A DNA stretch of 43,635 nucleotides from contig CAJOGQ010000008.1 in NCBI GenBank assembly GCA_905234125.1, forward strand, positions 1-43,635, read 5' to 3'. Below, one piece after another: positions 34,716-42,844 of the stretch. The DNA comes from an uncultured Bacteroidaceae bacterium (GTDB lineage Bacteria; Bacteroidota; Bacteroidia; Bacteroidales; Bacteroidaceae). The notes under the pieces were generated by a model that saw nothing but the letters and a program-made list of their open reading frames with translations, did not search any database and had not been told where the DNA came from. The translations under genes and the position numbers were made by a program. Each line of letters opens with the position of its first letter. Within the stretch, counting starts at the first letter, position 1.

Positions 34716-36357
34716 ATATCTTCTCAAAGATTTCTTCAGGTTTGTCGATGATGGTCTTCGCTCCTTGTTCCACCAAGAAATCTCTGTCACGGAAGCCCCA
34801 ACTGACAGCAATGCAGGGGAGGTCTGAATTCTTGGCAGTCAACAAGTCCACCTCACTATCGCCAATGTAGATGCACTCCTGCTTCTTGATGGTTTTGCCC
34901 TTCAACTGCGAGAGTTGACGGATGGCCTCGTCCACCATATCAGGAGCAGGTTTCCTCTTCACCGTTGGGGTCTCCCCAATCGCCACATCAATCACATCCG
35001 CAAAGAATGCCTGGTGCAACTCCTTCACAGCAGGGGCAAGTTTGTTGCTCACGATAGCTGTCAGGTAGCCACGTTTCTTGCACTCCCTCAACATCTTCTC
35101 CACCCCTGGATAAGGCGCCGTCTTGTCCATCGCATGCACCACATAATGACTACGGAAGGTCTCAAAGACATGTTCCTTCAACGCCTCATCCGCATCAGGT
35201 TTTGCCTGTGCCACACTCCTGTTCACCAAGTTCCTGATGCCATTACCTAAATAACGACGTGTGTCCTCCTTGGGAATAGGTTCCAATCCACTTTCCCTCA
35301 AGGCGTATGACACACTGTCATGCAGGTCATCCAACGTGTTCATCAAGGTGCCGTCAAGGTCAAAGATAAGTGCAGACCCCTTTCCCGTTTCCCCTAAAGA
35401 GGAAAGGTTGTTACCATGTTCGCTTGTTTTCTCATTGGCTAAGGGTGAGGAGAGGGTCTCTTCCAAGAACCTCAGTTCAGCTTCCAGCATCTCCAATTTC
35501 CTCATCCGATAGCCAGCTTTTCTGGCCTCCTCGATGGGACGGGTGTAGAGATAATCAATCTCCATCGGACGTCCAAAATCAAAGTCGAGTTTCATGCTGG
35601 GAGAGTAGGGAGTCATGTGGATGGTGTTGTAAATCATCTTGTCGGCAAAGGTTTCGTCGATATGCGTCACGCCACAAGCCTGTGCCGCCTCAATCACCTC
35701 CATCATCTGGTCTTTGATGAGTTGCAGGGTGTTTGGGTTCTGCAAAAGGAGGTTCGTCTGCGTGTTGAGTGCCACTGTCATACCATTGAAAGGCATATTC
35801 CACACGGCCTTCTTCCACCGAGCCTCCAAATACTCCACTTCGTTGGCATCCACACCAGCCTCCCGGAAGTCAGCCACCACCTGATTCATCTTCTCCTGAC
35901 TCTTGCACGAGTAGTTGCCGATGTTGATGTAGCCATAGCACTGATGATTCACCTTGCCTGGCTCTGTCTTCGCACTACAAATGAAAGCCAGTCCTGCTGC
36001 CAACTGCACCCCAGGGAACATCTTCTGCACATCCTCCTCCACACCGATGCCGTTCTGAATCAGCACCACCAGCGTGTCCTCCTTCAGCAGAGGTGGCAAC
36101 AAGTCAGGCAACAGGCGGTTGTTCCACGTCTTCAGTCCAACCAACACAACATCACACTTGGGCATGTCACCAGCATTGCCGTATGCATTCACATGCTCCA
36201 GATGAAAGCTCCCATCGCAAGAATCCACCTGCAAACCATGCGCCTTCACCCATTCAAAATCACTATGGGAAAGGAAATGCACATCCTTTCCCGCACGTGC
36301 CAACTTGGCTCCATAATAGCCACCAATGGCACCCATTCCAATCACACCGTATCTCAT
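34714..36357 (-). CDS. Ketopantoate reductase / HAD phosphatase fusion protein
   Basis: 547 residues with two enzymes. Residues 1-304 are a 2-dehydropantoate 2-reductase (PanE/ApbA): nucleotide-binding GMGAIGGYYG at 7-16, IQNGIGVEE near 98, and LEARWKKAVWNMPFNGM with the catalytic Lys near 180-195. Residues about 329-547 are a HAD-type phosphoglycolate phosphatase-like domain: IFDLDGTLMNT with Asp333/Asp335, VSNK in motif II, KRKPAPDM in motif III and GDSEVDLLTAKNS in motif IV. The linker (about 305-328) is Ser/Gly/Asn-rich and looks like translated spacer DNA. PanE makes pantoate for CoA synthesis. Separate genes are normal; the frame is open through the junction. Confidence 0.88.
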   Translation of the reverse strand: MRYGVIGMGAIGGYYGAKLARAGKDVHFLSHSDFEWVKAHGLQVDSCDGSFHLEHVNAYGNAGDMPKCDVVLVGLKTWNNRLLPDLLPPLLKEDTLVVLIQNGIGVEEDVQKMFPGVQLAAGLAFICSAKTEPGKVNHQCYGYINIGNYSCKSQEKMNQVVADFREAGVDANEVEYLEARWKKAVWNMPFNGMTVALNTQTNLLLQNPNTLQLIKDQMMEVIEAAQACGVTHIDETFADKMIYNTIHMTPYSPSMKLDFDFGRPMEIDYLYTRPIEEARKAGYRMRKLEMLEAELRFLEETLSSPLANEKTSEHGNNLSSLGETGKGSALIFDLDGTLMNTLDDLHDSVSYALRESGLEPIPKEDTRRYLGNGIRNLVNRSVAQAKPDADEALKEHVFETFRSHYVVHAMDKTAPYPGVEKMLRECKKRGYLTAIVSNKLAPAVKELHQAFFADVIDVAIGETPTVKRKPAPDMVDEAIRQLSQLKGKTIKKQECIYIGDSEVDLLTAKNSDLPCIAVSWGFRDRDFLVEQGAKTIIDKPEEIFEKI

Positions 36358-36384
36358 GTTTCTTTCTTTTTCTCTAAGAGTCTT

Positions 36385-37206
36385 TCATCCGTTCTGTTCA
36401 GTCGAAGCTTCCCGATACCCTTTGTTGAGGTCGAGCAAGTGGAAGTTGTGTTGCCTCTGTTTCTCTCCTGGGGGGATGGTCATGTAGTCACCGTACTTCT
36501 GCGTGAGGTAGGCATCAGGATGTTCGGCACCAAACACGGTCTTGCCCTCGAAGAGGATGGGAGTGGGTGTGCCTAAGATGGAGCGAGGCATGATGCCTTT
36601 GCGACCGTCATCGTGGTCCACCACCCAGTCTGATGTGTCGAAGTCGTAGGCCTTCTGCATACGCCGCATCTTTTCCTGCACTTCCTCGAGGGTGTAGAAC
36701 TTGCGACACAGGAGGGGAATCCATGAGGAGGGGCCATGTCCGTGTCGATAGGGGTCACGATAGAGGAAGTACTGCACTTTCTTCAGGTAGAAGTAACGGG
36801 CAAAGTGGAGACGCTGAAGGATGGGATTGGAGGTCATTCCGTCCAAGGGGAACACATCGATGTAGATGCCGCCAAGATATTTCAGATGCATGCGCTCGAT
36901 GAGCGTGGTGCTGGCATCCTGCACTTTTGCGAATGGGAGGGGATAGGTCTTGTCCGTCTCATAACTGACCACCTCGAAGGGGGTGGGCATCCATTCGTGG
37001 GCATGTGCCATCAGGAGGTCATAGTCCTTACGAGGCATAGCGATGTCGAGGTCGTCGTCCCAGGGGATGAAACCCTTATGCCGCATGGCTCCCAACAAAG
37101 TGCCGGCTATGATGTAATAGCGCAGCCCATGCTCCTCACACACCTGATGGACAGCCATCAGGATGTCGAGGATGCGGAGTTGGAGAGGACGGATGTCGTA
37201 TTTCAT
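36385..37206 (-). CDS. LicD family phosphotransferase
   Basis: 273 residues. The LicD signature AGTLLGAMRHKGFIPWDDDLDI is at about 33-54, followed by the RKDYDLLM region. LicD proteins transfer phosphocholine or related phospho-alcohol groups from CDP-linked donors onto cell-surface glycans; many relatives belong to the nucleotidyltransferase fold. The adjoining upstream gene is a LicC-like cytidylyltransferase, supplying a plausible donor. A 39-bp spacer made of TAAAATGT-type repeats separates them. Confidence 0.9.
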   Translation of the reverse strand: MKYDIRPLQLRILDILMAVHQVCEEHGLRYYIIAGTLLGAMRHKGFIPWDDDLDIAMPRKDYDLLMAHAHEWMPTPFEVVSYETDKTYPLPFAKVQDASTTLIERMHLKYLGGIYIDVFPLDGMTSNPILQRLHFARYFYLKKVQYFLYRDPYRHGHGPSSWIPLLCRKFYTLEEVQEKMRRMQKAYDFDTSDWVVDHDDGRKGIMPRSILGTPTPILFEGKTVFGAEHPDAYLTQKYGDYMTIPPGEKQRQHNFHLLDLNKGYREASTEQNG

Positions 37207-37262
37207 ACGAAATAATGTAAAATGTAAAATGTTAATTGTAAAATGTTAAATGTTGGATGTAG
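37207..37262. repeat. AAAATGTAAAATG-type dispersed repeat
   Basis: Degenerate TAAAATGT/GTTAAATG units fill the spacer between the licD and cytidylyltransferase genes and run into the 3' end of the latter. A reverse-complement relative is at 31181-31207 between groES and groEL. Confidence 0.65.
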
Positions 37263-37989
37263 CGGTTACATTTGCCATTTTACTTTCAACATCTCTAAAG
37301 TCTTCCACCGTGTCCACTTCCATCGAGTAGAGGTCGGTGGTGTCTTCGATGTAGAACGTGTGGCCTTGGGGAATGAGGCGTTCGAAAGCACGTTCGTAGA
37401 AGATGTTGTCGAGACCTTCCTGCTCAATCATCACCTCCAGTTCCTTGTAGAGGGCTTGGGTGTAGGAGGGTGACATGCGTTCGATGCCGATGGACTCGCC
37501 GATGGCGTCGGCAATGGCACAGGTCTTGCTGATTTCCTTCACACGTCCCTCAGCGTCAGGCACAATCTTCATCTCTTCCTCCCCCAAGGGATGGTTGTTG
37601 AGGGCAAGGATGTCGGCATGCTGGGATGCGAGGAGTCGTCCCACAATCTGGGGGTCGTAGAGGATGTCGCTGTCCAGAAGCAGCATCTCCTGCCCCTCCA
37701 CTTCGGGTCGAGCCAGCCAGAGGGAGTAGATGTTGTTGGTGGAGGCATATCTCTCATTATATATATATGTAATAGAGAGGTCCTTGTAGTGAGTGCCCAA
37801 GAACTCCTCAATCTGCTCGTGCAGATAGCCCGTCACCACCACAAACTCCCTGATGCCGTTCTGGATGAGTCCGTCGAACGAGCGTTGCAGGAAGCATCTG
37901 TCGCCAATCTTCAACAGGCACTTGGGACAGTTGTCGGTGAGTGGACGCAAACGTGAGGCGGTGCCTGCCGCCAGAATCACTGCTTTCAT
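37246..37989 (-). CDS. LicC-like nucleotidyltransferase
   Basis: 247 residues of the sugar-1-phosphate/phosphocholine nucleotidyltransferase fold. MKAVILAAGTASRLRPLTDNCPK is the nucleotide-binding start with the signature Gly-Ala-Arg-Lys region, NERYASTNNIYSL near 76-88 resembles the TNNxxSL motif of LicC phosphocholine cytidylyltransferases, LLLDSDILYDP carries the metal-binding Asp, and YSMEVDTVEDF is near the C-terminus. With LicD next door, a CDP-activated phospho-alcohol is a likely product; the alcohol is unknown. The last residues (about ANVTATSNI) are coded within a dispersed repeat. Confidence 0.85.
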   Translation of the reverse strand: MKAVILAAGTASRLRPLTDNCPKCLLKIGDRCFLQRSFDGLIQNGIREFVVVTGYLHEQIEEFLGTHYKDLSITYIYNERYASTNNIYSLWLARPEVEGQEMLLLDSDILYDPQIVGRLLASQHADILALNNHPLGEEEMKIVPDAEGRVKEISKTCAIADAIGESIGIERMSPSYTQALYKELEVMIEQEGLDNIFYERAFERLIPQGHTFYIEDTTDLYSMEVDTVEDFRDVESKMANVTATSNI

Positions 37990-38011
37990 CGAGGAAGTTG
38001 AGAGTTTAGAG

Positions 38012-39052
38012 TTAAGAGTTTTGGGTGGCTATGCGTTTGATGGTGTCGCACACCACTTGTGTCTGTTCTGGTCTGCCCAGGGTGATACGCAGACAGGACT
38101 CCAAGCCTGGGTCGCCCATGAACTTGATTTTGTACTCCTGTTCAGCCAGAGCCTTCTGAAGGCGCTCCTTGATTTCGATGGGGTATTTGATAAGGATGAA
38201 GTTGGCCACACTCTTATAGACCTTGAAGCCAGGCATGTTGCCCAGTTCCTTCTTGTAGAGCTGGCGTCCCCAATCCATCTGCTCAGCCACCTTGCGGTAG
38301 TGCGCATCGCTGTCGAGAGCTGCCAGAGCCACATCCTCAGAGAAGCGGTTATAGCCCAGGTACTTGTTGACGTAGCTGAGGAACTGGTCGTGTCCCTTGC
38401 CGATGAAGCCGAAGCCGCAACGCAGACCTGGGAGTCCGTAGAACTTAGAGAGCGTGCGTGAGATGATGAGGTTGGAGTATTTGTTCACCAAGGGGGCGAT
38501 GTAGTCCACGTCCGAGGTGATGAAGCTGGCGTATGCCTCATCCACAAGCACCATCGTGTCGGAGGGGATGCTCTCCATGATGCGTCCAATCTCCTCGCTG
38601 CTCAGACTGTTGCCCGTGGGGTTGTTGGGCGATGCCAAGAGCAACATGCGTGGATGCACACGGTTGGTGTAGGCGATGACCTCATCCACGTCGTAGGCGA
38701 AGGTGTCCTCCTGCTCATGCAGGGGATACATCTCGAACACGCCGTCGCATTCGCTCGCCACACGGTTGTAGTACCACCACGAGAACTCAGGAATGAGGAT
38801 TTTCTTGTTGTCGCCCTTGGTCAGGAAGTAGTGGATGGAATTCTTCAGGATGTCCTCACCACCGTAGGCCAACAGCACCTGTTCCTCTGGCACTCCGTAA
38901 ATCTCGCTCAAGCGCACACTAATCACACTCTTCTTCCCCTGGTCATAGATGCGTGTGTAGAAGCACAACGTCTTGGGGTCGAAGTTCTGGATGGCGTCCT
39001 TCACTTTCTGTGAAGGCTCAAAATTAAATTCGTTTCTGTCAAGAAAATTCAT
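38012..39052 (-). CDS. HisC-like class I/II aminotransferase
   Basis: 346 residues of the HisC/CobD branch of class I/II aminotransferases. ASPNNPTGNSLS is the substrate-binding motif near 140, LVDEAYASF the Asp/Tyr PLP contacts near 172, and SRTLSKFYGLPGLRCGFG carries the Schiff-base Lys near 205-210. Its place directly between a glycosyltransferase and a LicC-like cytidylyltransferase (22 bp upstream of it) argues against a histidine pathway role; it may form an amino alcohol phosphate or phosphonate precursor, as HisC/CobD-like enzymes do elsewhere (inference). Confidence 0.87.
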   Translation of the reverse strand: MNFLDRNEFNFEPSQKVKDAIQNFDPKTLCFYTRIYDQGKKSVISVRLSEIYGVPEEQVLLAYGGEDILKNSIHYFLTKGDNKKILIPEFSWWYYNRVASECDGVFEMYPLHEQEDTFAYDVDEVIAYTNRVHPRMLLLASPNNPTGNSLSSEEIGRIMESIPSDTMVLVDEAYASFITSDVDYIAPLVNKYSNLIISRTLSKFYGLPGLRCGFGFIGKGHDQFLSYVNKYLGYNRFSEDVALAALDSDAHYRKVAEQMDWGRQLYKKELGNMPGFKVYKSVANFILIKYPIEIKERLQKALAEQEYKIKFMGDPGLESCLRITLGRPEQTQVVCDTIKRIATQNS

Positions 39053-39058
39053 ATTGTC

Positions 39059-40159
39059 TTACTGTCTAATTTTCACATATATGTCCATCAGCTGTCTGGC
39101 CAAGCGGGTGGGGTCGAAGGTCTCGCTGGCATATTTTCTGGCTCCCTCGATGGTCTGCTGACGCAGTTCCGTATCGGTCAGGAGTTTCACCATCTTGTCG
39201 CAGATGTCTTCAGGGCTGTTGGGGTCGGCCTTCTGAGCCCACGGTCCTCCTGCTTCGGGCAGACTGCTCACATTGCTCGTCACCACAGGACATCCACAGA
39301 GTTGCGCCTCCACCACTGGCAGTCCGAAGCCTTCATAGAACGAGGGGTAGATGAAGAGCTGCGCATTGGTGTAGAGACGTTGCAGCTCGCTGGTGCCCAC
39401 CATCTCTGGCCACACAAACAGGTCGTCCATGCCTCGCTCCGTGATGTATTCCCTCACCTTCTGACGATAGGAACCACCTCCGCCAGCCACCACCAGCTTC
39501 ATCTGCAGGTCCTTCGGCATCAGTTCCATCGCCTTCACCACACCCAGGAGGTTCTTTCTCGAATTGATGCTGCCCACGTAGAGCATGTAGGGTTGTGTGT
39601 CCGACTTCTCGATGGGCTTGTAGTAGATGGGGTTCACAGGCTGATACACCACGGTCACTTTCCTCTCGGGCACATTGTAGAACTCCAGCACATCCCGTTT
39701 CGTGCACTCGCTGATGCAGATGATTTGGTCGGCATGGTTGCAGGCATACTGCCACTTCATGTCGTATATCTTGCGGTCGTGCCAGTGATACATGTCGGGG
39801 AAGGTTCTGAACGCCACATCATGAATCGTCACCACCGATGCGATGCCCGAATGGAAGAGTCCCACAGGCATCTCGTTGCTCAGTCCGTGGAACACCTCGA
39901 TGCCGTCACGCTTCATGTCGTTCACCAACCCATACGTCCTCCAGGCTCCTCCTCTCATCACGCCCTTGGGGGTCACCGTGTGGCAGTTCTTCTTGCCCAG
40001 ATACGGCAACGTCGCCCCATTCAGCCTCATCTTGGGGGTGTAGAGCCAATACTCATTGTCAGGAAACTCAGCTGTCAGGATGTCAATCGTTGTTCGGCTG
40101 TGGTTCCCTAACCCCGTAAAGTTGTTGTAGAGACGCTTGGCGTCGAAACCAATTCGCAT
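39059..40159 (-). CDS. Glycosyltransferase family 4
   Basis: 366-residue GT-B glycosyltransferase. The C-terminal nucleotide-sugar domain shows YVGSINSRKNLLGVVKAMELM and FIYPSFYEGFGLPVVEAQLCGCPVV with the EX7E motif near 285-293. It starts 1 bp after the DUF4254 stop and ends 6 bp before the aminotransferase start. The acceptor and sugar are unknown; context suggests lipopolysaccharide or capsule assembly. Confidence 0.92.
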   Translation of the reverse strand: MRIGFDAKRLYNNFTGLGNHSRTTIDILTAEFPDNEYWLYTPKMRLNGATLPYLGKKNCHTVTPKGVMRGGAWRTYGLVNDMKRDGIEVFHGLSNEMPVGLFHSGIASVVTIHDVAFRTFPDMYHWHDRKIYDMKWQYACNHADQIICISECTKRDVLEFYNVPERKVTVVYQPVNPIYYKPIEKSDTQPYMLYVGSINSRKNLLGVVKAMELMPKDLQMKLVVAGGGGSYRQKVREYITERGMDDLFVWPEMVGTSELQRLYTNAQLFIYPSFYEGFGLPVVEAQLCGCPVVTSNVSSLPEAGGPWAQKADPNSPEDICDKMVKLLTDTELRQQTIEGARKYASETFDPTRLARQLMDIYVKIRQ

Positions 40160-40160
40160 A

Positions 40161-40763
40161 TCACTTCTTATACAACACCGGATTCGTGTCTGGGTCGTTG
40201 TACATTTTCATTTGCTTATAGACCTTCATGTACTTCCTGCCCGCCTCGATGTCCTCAATCAGCTGGTCAATCGCCGTCGAGAGGTCCTTGCGCTGTTCGA
40301 GCAGCACGTCCAGCTTCTTCTGACAGGTCGCCTTGTGTTCAGCCGTTGCGTCAGCACGCTCCACCTGCTCCTTCATGTGGTAAATCTTCAGCGCCAGGAT
40401 GGACAGTCTGTCCACAGCCCATGCAGGGCTCTCCGTGTTGATGGTCGCATCAGCCCTGACAGCCACATCCTTATACTTCGTCCAAAAGTACGAGTCAATC
40501 TTCTCCACCAAATCGGTTCTGTCCTGATTGCTCTTGTCGATGCGACGTTTCAGCACCAGCGCCTCCTTGGGGTCAATCTGAGGGTCACGGATGATGTCCT
40601 CAAAATGCCACTGCACCGTGTCAATCCAATTCTTGGTGTAGAGGTCATGCTCGATTGTTCCCACTTCGTATGGATTGGCTATCGGCTGGTCGATGTTATC
40701 ATGCACATGATAGTCGTCGATGGCCTGCTCAAAAATGGGGTATGCACGTTCCGTAAAAAGCAT
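40161..40763 (-). CDS. DUF4254 domain protein
   Basis: 200 residues of mostly helical, charged sequence; the family DUF4254 is typical of Bacteroidetes and often sits beside glycosyltransferases in LPS-type clusters. I start at ATG 40763 (MLFTERAYPIFEQAIDDYH) rather than at the in-frame ATG 40928, because the longer frame would run through the promoters at 40795-40851. It is the first gene of the six-gene operon. Function unknown. Confidence 0.85.
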   Translation of the reverse strand: MLFTERAYPIFEQAIDDYHVHDNIDQPIANPYEVGTIEHDLYTKNWIDTVQWHFEDIIRDPQIDPKEALVLKRRIDKSNQDRTDLVEKIDSYFWTKYKDVAVRADATINTESPAWAVDRLSILALKIYHMKEQVERADATAEHKATCQKKLDVLLEQRKDLSTAIDQLIEDIEAGRKYMKVYKQMKMYNDPDTNPVLYKK

Positions 40764-40794
40764 AAAATCATCATTTAATGTTAAAAATCGCCAC

Positions 40795-40824
40795 AAATGT
40801 AAAGATTTCTGACGAATTGTACAA
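40795..40824 (-). promoter_or_regulatory. Promoter of the glycan operon
   Basis: Minus-strand TTG (plus CAA, 40822-40824), 19-bp spacer, TACATTTG (plus CAAATGTA, 40795-40802), 32 bp before the DUF4254 start. Confidence 0.65.
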
Positions 40825-40843
40825 CTAAATAATCCAAAAACGC

Positions 40844-40851
40844 TAACTTTG
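40844..40851 (+). promoter_or_regulatory. -7 element of the epimerase gene
   Basis: TAACTTTG, about 100 bp before the epimerase start and 42 bp from the divergent -7 box; the -33 part (TTG at 40817-40819) is 24 bp away, longer than usual. Confidence 0.5.
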
Positions 40852-40951
40852 CCACCAGATTTGACAAAAAAACATAGCCCCAACCTTTCCCAAGCGCATT
40901 GCAGGTTGATTCCGAAGTCGATGCCCAAGTTGAAAGCGGAGGGGCTTTTTC

Positions 40952-42034
40952 ATGAAAAGAAGTATGAAAATACTCGTCACAGGAGCAAGTGGTTTCATTG
41001 GCAGTTTTCTATGCGAAGAAGGACTGAAACGAGGCATGGAGACATGGGCTGGCATGCGGGAACATTCGAGCCGTCGTTGGCTGAAGGACGAACGGCTGCA
41101 TTTCGCCACGCTCGACATGACCAATGCCGAACGTCTGCACACACAACTGGCTGAATACAAGCAGCAGGTGGGCAGATGGGATGTCATCATCCATGCGGCA
41201 GGAGCCACCAAATGTCTGCGGAGAGAAGACTTCGACCTCCACAACTTCCAATGCACCAAGAACCTCGTCGGGACGCTCCAGGCCTTGGACATGCTCCCCC
41301 AGCAGTTCCTCTACATCAGCAGCCTCAGCGTGTTAGGTCCCATCCGAGAAGCCCAGAACGCCGATGGCACCTACAACGACATGCTCTCCTCCGACACCCC
41401 TCAACCCAACACCGCCTACGGAGAAAGCAAGGTGAAGAGCGAACAGTTCCTGAAAGAGTTCGCATCCGAACAGCCACAATCCATTCCTAATTCCTCATTC
41501 CTAATTCCTCATTTCTGCTACACCATCTTCCGTCCCACAGGCGTCTATGGCCCTCGTGAGAAGGACTACTTCATCATGGCGAAGTCCATCAAGCAGCACA
41601 TCGATTTCGGGGCAGGATTCCAGAAGCAAGTGCTGACGTTCATCTATGTCAGAGACCTCGTCAGTGCCGTCTTCTCAGCCATTGGCAAGGCCGACGTGGC
41701 CAACGGCAAAACCTATCTCGTCAGCGACGGCAGAAACTACTCCAGCCGTGCCTTCAGCGACCTGATTCAGAAGGAGTTGGGCGTCAAGCACGTGTTCCAT
41801 TTCACGGCTCCCCTGTGGCTGCTCAAAGTCATCTGCACCCTCTCCGAAATCGCCTCCCGACTCACCCATCAGGCCAGCACCCTCAATGTCGACAAATATC
41901 GCATCATGCGGCAACGCAACTGGCAATGCGACATCAGCCCCCTGCGCCAAGACCTCGGCTACGAACCCCAATGGCCACTCGAACGGGGCGTGCGTGCGTG
42001 CGTGAGTTGGTACAAGGAAAACAAATGGCTGTGA
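40952..42034 (+). CDS. NAD-dependent epimerase/dehydratase (extended SDR)
   Basis: 360 residues. The Rossmann motif TGASGFIG is at about 10-17 and the catalytic YxxxK is in NTAYGESKVKSE near 152-163, with a preceding SSLSVLGP Ser region. Family members interconvert or dehydrate nucleotide sugars or related substrates. It diverges from the glycan operon, which suggests a shared pathway. Residues about 178-187 (IPNSSFLIPH) are encoded by a 14-bp perfect tandem repeat CATTCCTAATTCCT (41482-41509), a family of insert that looks foreign to the fold. ATG 40952 or 40964 (MKILVTG) could be the start. Confidence 0.9.
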   Translation: MKRSMKILVTGASGFIGSFLCEEGLKRGMETWAGMREHSSRRWLKDERLHFATLDMTNAERLHTQLAEYKQQVGRWDVIIHAAGATKCLRREDFDLHNFQCTKNLVGTLQALDMLPQQFLYISSLSVLGPIREAQNADGTYNDMLSSDTPQPNTAYGESKVKSEQFLKEFASEQPQSIPNSSFLIPHFCYTIFRPTGVYGPREKDYFIMAKSIKQHIDFGAGFQKQVLTFIYVRDLVSAVFSAIGKADVANGKTYLVSDGRNYSSRAFSDLIQKELGVKHVFHFTAPLWLLKVICTLSEIASRLTHQASTLNVDKYRIMRQRNWQCDISPLRQDLGYEPQWPLERGVRACVSWYKENKWL

Positions 42035-42035
42035 T

Positions 42036-42069
42036 AGTTGAGAGTTGACAGTTGAGAGTTGACAGTTGA
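42036..42069. repeat. GTTGAGA/GTTGACA heptamer repeat
   Basis: Alternating GTTGAGA and GTTGACA after the epimerase stop. Nearly the same 30-bp sequence occurs inside cydB (1053-1087) and, reverse-complemented, inside the DUF4861 gene (34068-34099). Confidence 0.9.
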
Positions 42070-42082
42070 TGGGTAGGACAAA

Positions 42083-42121
42083 AAGTCAGTAGGTTGTCAG
42101 TAGGTTGTCAGCTGGAAAGTT
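42083..42121 (+). promoter_or_regulatory. hsp20 control region: 11-bp GTCAG repeats
   Basis: AAGTCAGTAGG (42083), TTGTCAGTAGG (42094) and TTGTCAGCTGG (42105) are exactly 11 bp apart. The last runs on as TTGTCAGCTGGAAAGTT, which matches the groES upstream element at 30811-30827 at 14 of 17 positions. No TAnnTTTG box follows within the expected distance, so another mode of promoter recognition is likely. Confidence 0.65.
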
Positions 42122-42307
42122 TAAGGGAGATTAAATGCCCTGGGCGAAGGTTTAACAGAGTATAAAAGCATTGACAAAGTGGCAGTTAGGCATCACAGTT
42201 GCCTGAATAGTAGGCAGAGCACGGAAAGCTCAGAGACATCCTCTCGAAGGCCAACCAAGCTCCAAAATAGAATATGTTTAACTAAAATAACTAAGGAGGA
42301 CAAAACT

Positions 42308-42751
42308 ATGATGCCTACAGTTTATTCAACACGCAACCAGGGATGGATTCCCTCTCTGTTCAACGATTTCTTCGACGACAACTGGATGCCAACCATCAAA
42401 TATCAGGGCACTACACCAGCCATCAACGTATCGGAAAACAAGACTGAGTACAAGGTCGAAGTGGCCGCTCCAGGCATGACCAAGGACGACTTCAAGATTC
42501 AGCTGACCAACGATGGCGACATTGTCATCAGCATGGAGAAGAAGAACGAAAACAAAGAAGGTGGCGACAAGAAGACCTACCTCCGCAGGGAGTTCAGCTA
42601 CAGCAAGTTCGAACAGCGCTTCTCACTCCCAGACAACGTAGAGAAGACCAAGATTGCCGCCAACATGGCCGACGGAGTCCTGACCATCGACATCCCCAAG
42701 AAGTCCGAGGAAGAGAAGGCCAAAGAGACGCTGAACATCGAAATCAAATAA
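42308..42751 (+). CDS. Small heat-shock protein Hsp20
   Basis: A 147-residue alpha-crystallin-type holdase. The alpha-crystallin domain spans about 30-140: PAINVSENKTEYKVEVAAPGMTKDDFKIQL, EFSYSKFEQRFSLPDNV and the closing MADGVLTIDIPK, followed by a short I-x-I-like tail (LNIEIK). The start ATG 42308 (next to ATG 42311) is 8 nt after AAGGAGG, an unusually strong Shine-Dalgarno for this phylum; the upstream frame to 42179 is rejected. A long leader of about 180 nt separates it from the GTCAG repeats. A strong terminator follows. Confidence 0.95.
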   Translation: MMPTVYSTRNQGWIPSLFNDFFDDNWMPTIKYQGTTPAINVSENKTEYKVEVAAPGMTKDDFKIQLTNDGDIVISMEKKNENKEGGDKKTYLRREFSYSKFEQRFSLPDNVEKTKIAANMADGVLTIDIPKKSEEEKAKETLNIEIK

Positions 42752-42758
42752 GATTCAT

Positions 42759-42777
42759 AGGAGCAAGGAGCAAGAGG
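42759..42777. repeat. GGAGCAAGG dispersed repeat
   Basis: AGGAGCAAGGAGCAAGAGG; inverse copy at 34689-34715. Confidence 0.65.
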
Positions 42778-42792
42778 TTACCTTGCCCACAC

Positions 42793-42831
42793 AAAAAAGG
42801 AAGGCTGCACACTGCAACCTTCCCTTTTTTT
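42793..42831 (+). terminator. Intrinsic terminator of hsp20
   Basis: GGAAGG (42799-42804) pairs with CCTTCC (42818-42823), with an inner TGCA/TGCA pair, followed by TTTTTTT (42825-42831). Confidence 0.9.
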
Positions 42832-42844
42832 GTTTAGCTTCGTA

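Noticed and set aside
35617-36576. A 319-codon plus-strand frame opposite the reductase/HAD fusion
   Set aside because: Antisense of a gene whose motifs are all intact; very His-rich.
39302-40111. A 269-codon plus-strand frame opposite the GT4 gene
   Set aside because: Antisense shadow of the glycosyltransferase with biased His/Val composition.
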